From: Chloroflexota bacterium
GTDB lineage: Bacteria > Chloroflexota > UBA6077
Reading direction: 5' to 3'
NCBI GenBank assembly: GCA_021806765.1
Contig: JAJZQR010000255.1
Coordinates: 1 to 7,784 of the forward strand
Length of the DNA: 7,784 nucleotides
Part shown: positions 4,097-7,784 of the stretch, piece after piece
How the letters are laid out: each line of letters starts with the position of its first letter
Numbering within the stretch: position 1 is the stretch's first letter
Notes under the pieces: generated by a model
Databases searched by the model: none
Told to the model about the DNA's origin: nothing
The model's input: only the letters and a program-made list of their open reading frames with translations
Program-made: the position numbers and the translations under genes

Positions 4097-5902
4097 ATGG
4101 TGAGGTTGTTCGGCCGGCCGGAGTCCGGGCCCGCTGATGACGCGGCTTCCCAGCCAACGGTCCAGCCCTGCGAGGATTGCGGAAGCGACCTCTCAGGTGA
4201 TTCCCTCTTCGCTCGGTTCAAGGTCTGCTCCCACTGTGGACGCCACTACACCCTCTCGGCCCACGAGCGCATAGCCCTGCTTGCCGACCCCGGCAGCTTC
4301 AAGGAGGTCCTGGCCAACCTCTACCCCACGGATCCACTCGGTTTCGTGGACCGGGTGCCGTACCGGGAGCGGCTTGAGGAAGCGCGCCGCAAGACGGGCC
4401 TCGCCGATGCCGCGGTGACAGGCACCTGCAGGATCGAGGGGCAGGCCGCGGTCCTGGCGGTATTGGATTTTCGTTTCCTGGGCGGCAGCATGGGCTCAGT
4501 GGTCGGGGAGAAGATCGTCGCCGCCTGCGAGCTGGCCGTAAAGAAGCGCTTGCCACTCGTGGCCGTCACCTGCAGCGGCGGCGCCCGCATGCAGGAGGGG
4601 ATGCTCTCTCTGGCCCAGATGGCCAAGACCTCTGCCGCGGTGCAGCAACTTCACACCAAGCGGGTGCCCTACATCGTCTTGTTTGCCAATCCCACTACAG
4701 GGGGTGTCTACGCCAGCTTCGGGACGTTGGGCGATGTCCTGCTGGCGGAGCCGGGGGCCCTCATCAGCTTCGCCGGCCCCCGTGTAGCCAAGGCTCTCGC
4801 GGGCGAGGGGAAGCCCGAGTCGCCCCGAACGGCGGCGTTCCTGCTGGAGAAGGGACAGATAGACGGCATAGTCCCGCGACCAAAGACCAAGAGCGTGATC
4901 GGCGAACTCCTCAGACTTGCTACAGCCGGGCACCTGAAGTCGTCGGGCCGCCCCTCCCCCACGCCAGCAGGCGGCGAAACCGGCAGCGCCTGGGCAGCCG
5001 TGGAGAGGGCGCGGCACGACAACCGGCCGACCTCCATGGACCACCTCCGCAGGATGCTCTCCTCTTTCGTCGAGATCCACGGTGACAGGGCGGTAGGGGA
5101 CGACCCTTCCGTGGTGTGTGGCCTGGCCGACCTGGACGGACAGGCGCTGATGGTGATCGCGCAGGAGCGCGGGCACCGGGACGAGCCGTCGCGACGGGGC
5201 GGCCACATGCGACCCGAGGGATACCGGAAGGCCCAGAGGGCAATGCGCCTAGCCGCCAAGTGGGGCCTCCCGCTGCTCACCTTGATAGACACGCCTGGAG
5301 CGGATCCGGGCTTGGAATCGGAAGCCGGAGGGCTCGGAGGGGCGATTTCCCACAGTATGGCTCTCATGTCTGCCTTGCCCACCCCTGTGCTTTCCGTGGT
5401 GATAGGGGAGGGTGGCAGCGGCGGAGCGCTGGCGCTGGGAGTGGCCGACCGGGTGCTGATGATGGAGAACGCCGTTTACTCGGTAATCGCGCCGGAAGGG
5501 GCTGCCGCTATCCTCTATCGAGATTCTGCTCAGGCACCCAACGTCGCCTCGTCCCTGAAGCTGACATCCCACGACCTTATGGCCCTCGGTCTGGTGGACG
5601 GACTGGTGCCGGAGCCCGAGGGCGGAGCCCACTTAGACCACGAGCGCGCGGCGCTGCTGCTCAGGAGGGCACTCCGGGAAGAGTTGGCGGCCCTTTCAGG
5701 CGAATCCGTCTCCCGTCTGCTGAAGAAACGGTACGAACGGTGGCGCCACATGGGGCGTACCACGACTGCCACGGCAGCGGCCGCCGAGCGACTGGCCGGT
5801 CAGATCGAGACAGGCGTTCGGGAGGGCACGCAGAAGCTCTCCTCCCTGGCCCAGCAGATCCCCAGCCAACTCCGTGGAACTCGGAGCGAGCAAGAGGAGT
5901 AG
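4097..5902 (+). CDS. accDA: Fused acetyl-CoA carboxylase carboxyltransferase, beta+alpha (AccD-AccA)
   Basis: A 601-residue fusion of the two carboxyltransferase subunits, which moves CO2 from carboxybiotin to acetyl-CoA (or a related acyl-CoA) to give malonyl-CoA in the cytosol. The AccD half (about 1-275) begins with a zinc ribbon, C25-x2-C28-x15-C44-x2-C47, the same spacing as E. coli AccD. It continues with SGGARMQ (160-166) and NPTTGGVYASF (198-208), crotonase-fold acyl-CoA/oxyanion motifs. A Gly/Pro/Ser linker (about 277-298) joins the AccA half (about 300-553), with HGDRAVGDD, PEGYRKA, IDTPGADPG and GEGGSGGAL (437-445). The usual AccA end (KKRYERWRHMG) is followed by a 48-residue Ala/Gln/Thr-rich tail (554-601) that I do not recognise. 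No biotin carboxylase or carrier gene is visible. Transcribed from 3978-4005 and likely under the operator at 4021-4038. A propionyl-CoA specificity is less likely because the zinc ribbon marks the AccD type. Confidence 0.95.
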   Translation: MVRLFGRPESGPADDAASQPTVQPCEDCGSDLSGDSLFARFKVCSHCGRHYTLSAHERIALLADPGSFKEVLANLYPTDPLGFVDRVPYRERLEEARRKTGLADAAVTGTCRIEGQAAVLAVLDFRFLGGSMGSVVGEKIVAACELAVKKRLPLVAVTCSGGARMQEGMLSLAQMAKTSAAVQQLHTKRVPYIVLFANPTTGGVYASFGTLGDVLLAEPGALISFAGPRVAKALAGEGKPESPRTAAFLLEKGQIDGIVPRPKTKSVIGELLRLATAGHLKSSGRPSPTPAGGETGSAWAAVERARHDNRPTSMDHLRRMLSSFVEIHGDRAVGDDPSVVCGLADLDGQALMVIAQERGHRDEPSRRGGHMRPEGYRKAQRAMRLAAKWGLPLLTLIDTPGADPGLESEAGGLGGAISHSMALMSALPTPVLSVVIGEGGSGGALALGVADRVLMMENAVYSVIAPEGAAAILYRDSAQAPNVASSLKLTSHDLMALGLVDGLVPEPEGGAHLDHERAALLLRRALREELAALSGESVSRLLKKRYERWRHMGRTTTATAAAAERLAGQIETGVREGTQKLSSLAQQIPSQLRGTRSEQEE

Positions 5903-5930
5903 GCCCTCTGTCGGGGCCGCAAGGAGCGAC

Positions 5931-6584
5931 ATGGCGGAACTGCGGCGACTTAGCCAGAAGCCGAACAAGTCGATCAGCGACGAGGTGTACCGGGTGTTGC
6001 GCGAGGCCATCATTCGGGGTGACCTGAAGCCTAATGAGCACCTCGTGGAGACGCAGCTTGCCCAGACCCTGGGCGTCAGCCGTACCCCCGTTCGGGAAGC
6101 GATCCACCGACTGGAGACCGACGGCCTGGCTCGTGCTCTTCCCAACCGCTCCACGGTGGCCGCATGGTACAGCCTCGAGGACATCCAGCACATCTACAGC
6201 ATGCGCGCGAGGGTGGAGGGATATGCGGCCCGGCTGACGGCAGAGAAGGGTACCGACGCGACCCTCACCAGGCTGGAGACTCTTTCTCGCAAGTTTGCCC
6301 AGGCCTCGCCCAAAGAGCAGGATGAGCTAAACCGGCAGTTTCACAAGGCGATCGTCCAGGCCTGTCGGGCAGAGCGGGTCATCAAGGTGGCGATGAGCCT
6401 CGTGGAGCACAGCCTGATGGGCCGCCTCTACCTGCTTCACACTCCAGAAGACCGAGCGCGGTCTATCCAGGAGCACGAAGCCATCGCCAGGGCGCTGCGG
6501 AAACGGAACGGTGCGGAGGCGGAGAGGCTCGTCCACGACCACTTGGAGTGGGCCCGGGACATCCTGCTCAGCCGAAACGCGTAG
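5931..6584 (+). CDS. GntR-family regulator, FadR/FCD subgroup
   Basis: A 217-residue DNA-binding repressor/activator that senses small organic acids or acyl compounds. The N-terminal winged helix is at about 13-75, with the recognition region LGVSRTPVREAIHRLETDGL (47-66), a textbook GntR signature. The C-terminal all-helical FCD domain (about 80-210) carries the metal/ligand-site residues N134-x3-H138 (NRQFH), H182 (QEHEAI) and H204 (HDHLEW); the first is Asn instead of the commoner Asp. The ATG at 5931 is chosen for AAGGAG 4 nt upstream and a clean 28-nt gap after accDA. A GTG at 5874 overlapping accDA would add 19 unusual residues. Cotranscription with accDA and the GntR-type palindromes before it suggest autoregulation of the operon. 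The ligand is unknown; acyl-CoA or carboxylate is a guess from context. Confidence 0.92.
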   Translation: MAELRRLSQKPNKSISDEVYRVLREAIIRGDLKPNEHLVETQLAQTLGVSRTPVREAIHRLETDGLARALPNRSTVAAWYSLEDIQHIYSMRARVEGYAARLTAEKGTDATLTRLETLSRKFAQASPKEQDELNRQFHKAIVQACRAERVIKVAMSLVEHSLMGRLYLLHTPEDRARSIQEHEAIARALRKRNGAEAERLVHDHLEWARDILLSRNA

Positions 6585-6608
6585 CGCTTCGTTCCGCAAT
6601 TCCGCAGC

Positions 6609-6682
6609 GTAGGGCGGGGTCTTGTACCCCGCCGCCCGGCACAGACGTGCGGCCCGCGGCGGGGGATAAACCCCCGCCCTAC
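6609..6682. repeat. Two-hairpin palindromic repeat GTAGGGCGGGG
   Basis: Outer inverted ends are GTAGGGCGGGG (6609-6619) and CCCCGCCCTAC (6672-6682). Each end also folds on itself: GGCGGGGT/ACCCCGCC (6613-6620 with 6626-6633, 5-nt loop) and GGCGGGGG/CCCCCGCC (6658-6665 with 6671-6678, 5-nt loop). The element can therefore form two hairpins or one long stem. It fills most of the 137-nt gap before the CoA-transferase gene, where I find no promoter. It looks like a BIME/MITE-like dispersed element that could also weaken read-through from accDA. Confidence 0.8.
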
Positions 6683-6721
6683 CTGGGAGGGGAATGAGCG
6701 AAAGGGGAGTCAAGAGAGACG

Positions 6722-7784
6722 ATGCAAGCACCACTGAGGGGCATTCGCGTTGTCGCCATCGAACAGTATATGTCCGCCCCATACTGCACCATGCTGCTGG
6801 CCGACGCCGGAGCGGAGGTGATCAAGGTCGAGCAGCCGAAGCGAGGCGACCCGAGGCGGGGTATCGGTCCCTTCGCTACCGACGGTCAGGGCAACAAGAT
6901 CAGCGGCGGATTCATGGCCTATAACCGCAACAAGAAGAGCCTGACTCTGGACCTCCAGAAGCCCGAGGGGCGTCAGGTACTCTTCGACCTGGTCAAGGTC
7001 GCCGACGTGGTAGTGGAGAACTTGAGACCCGGCGCGGCGGAGAAGCTGGGGATCGGTTACGAGGAAATGCGCAAGCTCAATCCCCGACTGATCTACGCAG
7101 CCATCAGCGGCTTCGGGCGGAGCGGTGGGCCATTCTGGCAGCGGCCGGCCTTCGACATCGTCGTCGAGGCCATGAGCGGCATCATGAACATCGTCGGCTT
7201 CGAGGACCGGGAGCCGATCACCACCCTCTACGGCATGCCCGACATCTACAGCGGCCTCGTTGCTGCCTACGGCATCACCCTGGCCCTGATCCAGCGAGGG
7301 GTCACCGGCGAGGGACAGTTCCTCGACATCTCGATGTACGACAGCATGATCTCCCTCAACGAGCGCTCAGTTGTGACCTACTCCTTTACTGGAGAGGTGC
7401 CTGGTCGGGGCAGGGAGCGACTGGCAGCCCCACGTGCAGCTTTCAAGGCCAAGGACGGGTATGTGGCCCTGAGCTGTCCTACCGATGACATGTGGGCAAG
7501 GTTGGCGCGGCTAATGGGGCGAGAAGAGCTGATATCGGATCCAGCCACGGCCACCGGGCCGGCCAGGGCCGAGTGTGCGGAGAGCTTCCTTCGGCCGCTC
7601 ATCGAGGAGTGGCTGGCCGAAAAGTCCAGGGAGGAGGCAACCCGACTCCTGCTGGCGGGGGGTGTGCCGGCCGGGCCGGTGCAGACGACTGAGGATGTCT
7701 TTAGCTGTCCCCAGGTCGCCGAGAGGGGGATGCTGTTAGAGATCGAGGACGACGTGGCTGGGCTGCGGAAGGTAGCCAGGACAC
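6722..7784 (+). CDS. CaiB/BaiF family III CoA-transferase (partial, 3' end missing)
   Basis: The first 354 residues of a family III acyl-CoA transferase; family members are usually near 400, so only the end is cut by the window. These enzymes shuttle CoA between an acyl-CoA donor and a carboxylate. The N-terminal Rossmann-like part shows LADAGAEVIKVEQP (26-39) and NRNKKSLTLDLQKPEG (68-83). Further on come NLRPGAAEKLGIGY (100-113), ISGFGRSGG (128-136) and YGMPDIYSGL (170-179), where D174 matches the catalytic aspartate of formyl-CoA transferase (Asp169 type). The ATG at 6722 is the only start in frame after a stop at 6695-6697; GGGGAG at 6704-6709 is a distant ribosome site. The gene follows the FCD regulator by 137 nt of repeat DNA with no evident promoter, so it may be read from the accDA promoter. 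The substrate is unknown: the family is large and neighbours point only to acyl-CoA metabolism. Confidence 0.93.
   Translation, partial: MQAPLRGIRVVAIEQYMSAPYCTMLLADAGAEVIKVEQPKRGDPRRGIGPFATDGQGNKISGGFMAYNRNKKSLTLDLQKPEGRQVLFDLVKVADVVVENLRPGAAEKLGIGYEEMRKLNPRLIYAAISGFGRSGGPFWQRPAFDIVVEAMSGIMNIVGFEDREPITTLYGMPDIYSGLVAAYGITLALIQRGVTGEGQFLDISMYDSMISLNERSVVTYSFTGEVPGRGRERLAAPRAAFKAKDGYVALSCPTDDMWARLARLMGREELISDPATATGPARAECAESFLRPLIEEWLAEKSREEATRLLLAGGVPAGPVQTTEDVFSCPQVAERGMLLEIEDDVAGLRKVART

Noticed and set aside
4496..5206. Long minus-strand open frame opposite accDA
   Set aside because: Composition typical of an antisense shadow, no domain and no ribosome site.
5874..5930. GTG start for the GntR/FCD gene overlapping accDA
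   Set aside because: No ribosome site before it, and the added residues precede the normal domain start; the ATG at 5931 has AAGGAG.
5116..6027. 303-residue plus-strand open frame inside accDA
   Set aside because: Arg/Gly-rich shadow typical of GC-rich DNA; the accDA frame has clear motifs over the same bases.
6694..6924. Frame beginning ATG at 6694 with GGGAGGGG just upstream
   Set aside because: It is out of frame with the CoA-transferase and its protein is Arg-rich without family likeness. The strong-looking ribosome site may be coincidental, though a frameshift there is worth keeping in mind.
7431..7436. A second CACGTG as parS
   Set aside because: Flanks do not match TGTTT/AAACA; only the 6-bp core is shared.
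1..7784. Search by eye for tRNA, rRNA, DnaA-box clusters, biotin carboxylase/BCCP genes or transposases
   Set aside because: None seen; the parS site is therefore the only replication- or segregation-related signal here.

Overview
The window is GC-rich bacterial chromosomal DNA. It holds seven genes (two cut by the window edges) and an unusual amount of intergenic repeat DNA. The best guess for the source is a Chloroflexota-type bacterium. The basis is a fused AccD-AccA carboxyltransferase, a CaiB/BaiF family III CoA-transferase, high GC, and several short palindromic intergenic repeat families of a kind I associate with that phylum. This taxonomic call is inference, not proof.

Layout: (1) 1-318, the C-terminal ATPase end of a sensor histidine kinase, cut by the left edge. 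(2) A perfect 24-bp-stem hairpin at 314-365 lies between this gene and a convergent minus-strand gene (347-1015), and encodes the last residues of both proteins. The minus-strand gene is a MagIII/COG2231-type endonuclease III-like DNA glycosylase. Inside it, at 678-693, is a near-perfect ParB-binding parS site. (3) Divergent promoters at 1073-1118 fire left into the glycosylase and right into a two-gene unit: a xylose-isomerase-like TIM-barrel sugar isomerase/epimerase (1185-1988) and an EamA/DMT-family 10-TM transporter (1992-2864). (4) 2865-3313 carries no gene but four repeat structures: a paired inverted CAGGAT repeat, an 8-nt CCCCGTCT tandem, a double-hairpin element with TCGTCA/TGACGA ends, and a 21-nt tandem duplication. 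(5) 3314-3784 encodes an unrecognised 156-residue acidic protein. (6) 3785-4096 carries two more hairpins, then a strong sigma-70-type promoter, overlapping GntR-type palindromes and a leader hairpin. (7) These drive accDA (4097-5902), followed 28 nt later by a GntR/FCD transcription factor (5931-6584). After a 74-bp two-hairpin repeat comes a CaiB/BaiF CoA-transferase (6722 onward), cut by the right edge.

How the genes may work together: the right half looks like an acyl-CoA module. A fused acetyl/acyl-CoA carboxyltransferase, a metabolite-sensing GntR/FCD regulator and a CoA-transferase lie in one direction, and the operator-like palindromes sit just downstream of the accDA -10 box. The simplest reading is that the FCD protein represses its own operon through TTGTATACAA and is released by an organic-acid-type ligand. 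No biotin carboxylase or biotin carrier gene is visible, so the other carboxylase subunits must lie elsewhere. In the left half, the parS site suggests this segment lies within the origin-proximal part of the chromosome.

Most worth a second look: the parS site buried in a DNA-repair gene, the operator/regulator circuit around accDA, the palindrome that supplies two C-termini, and the density of distinct repeat families.
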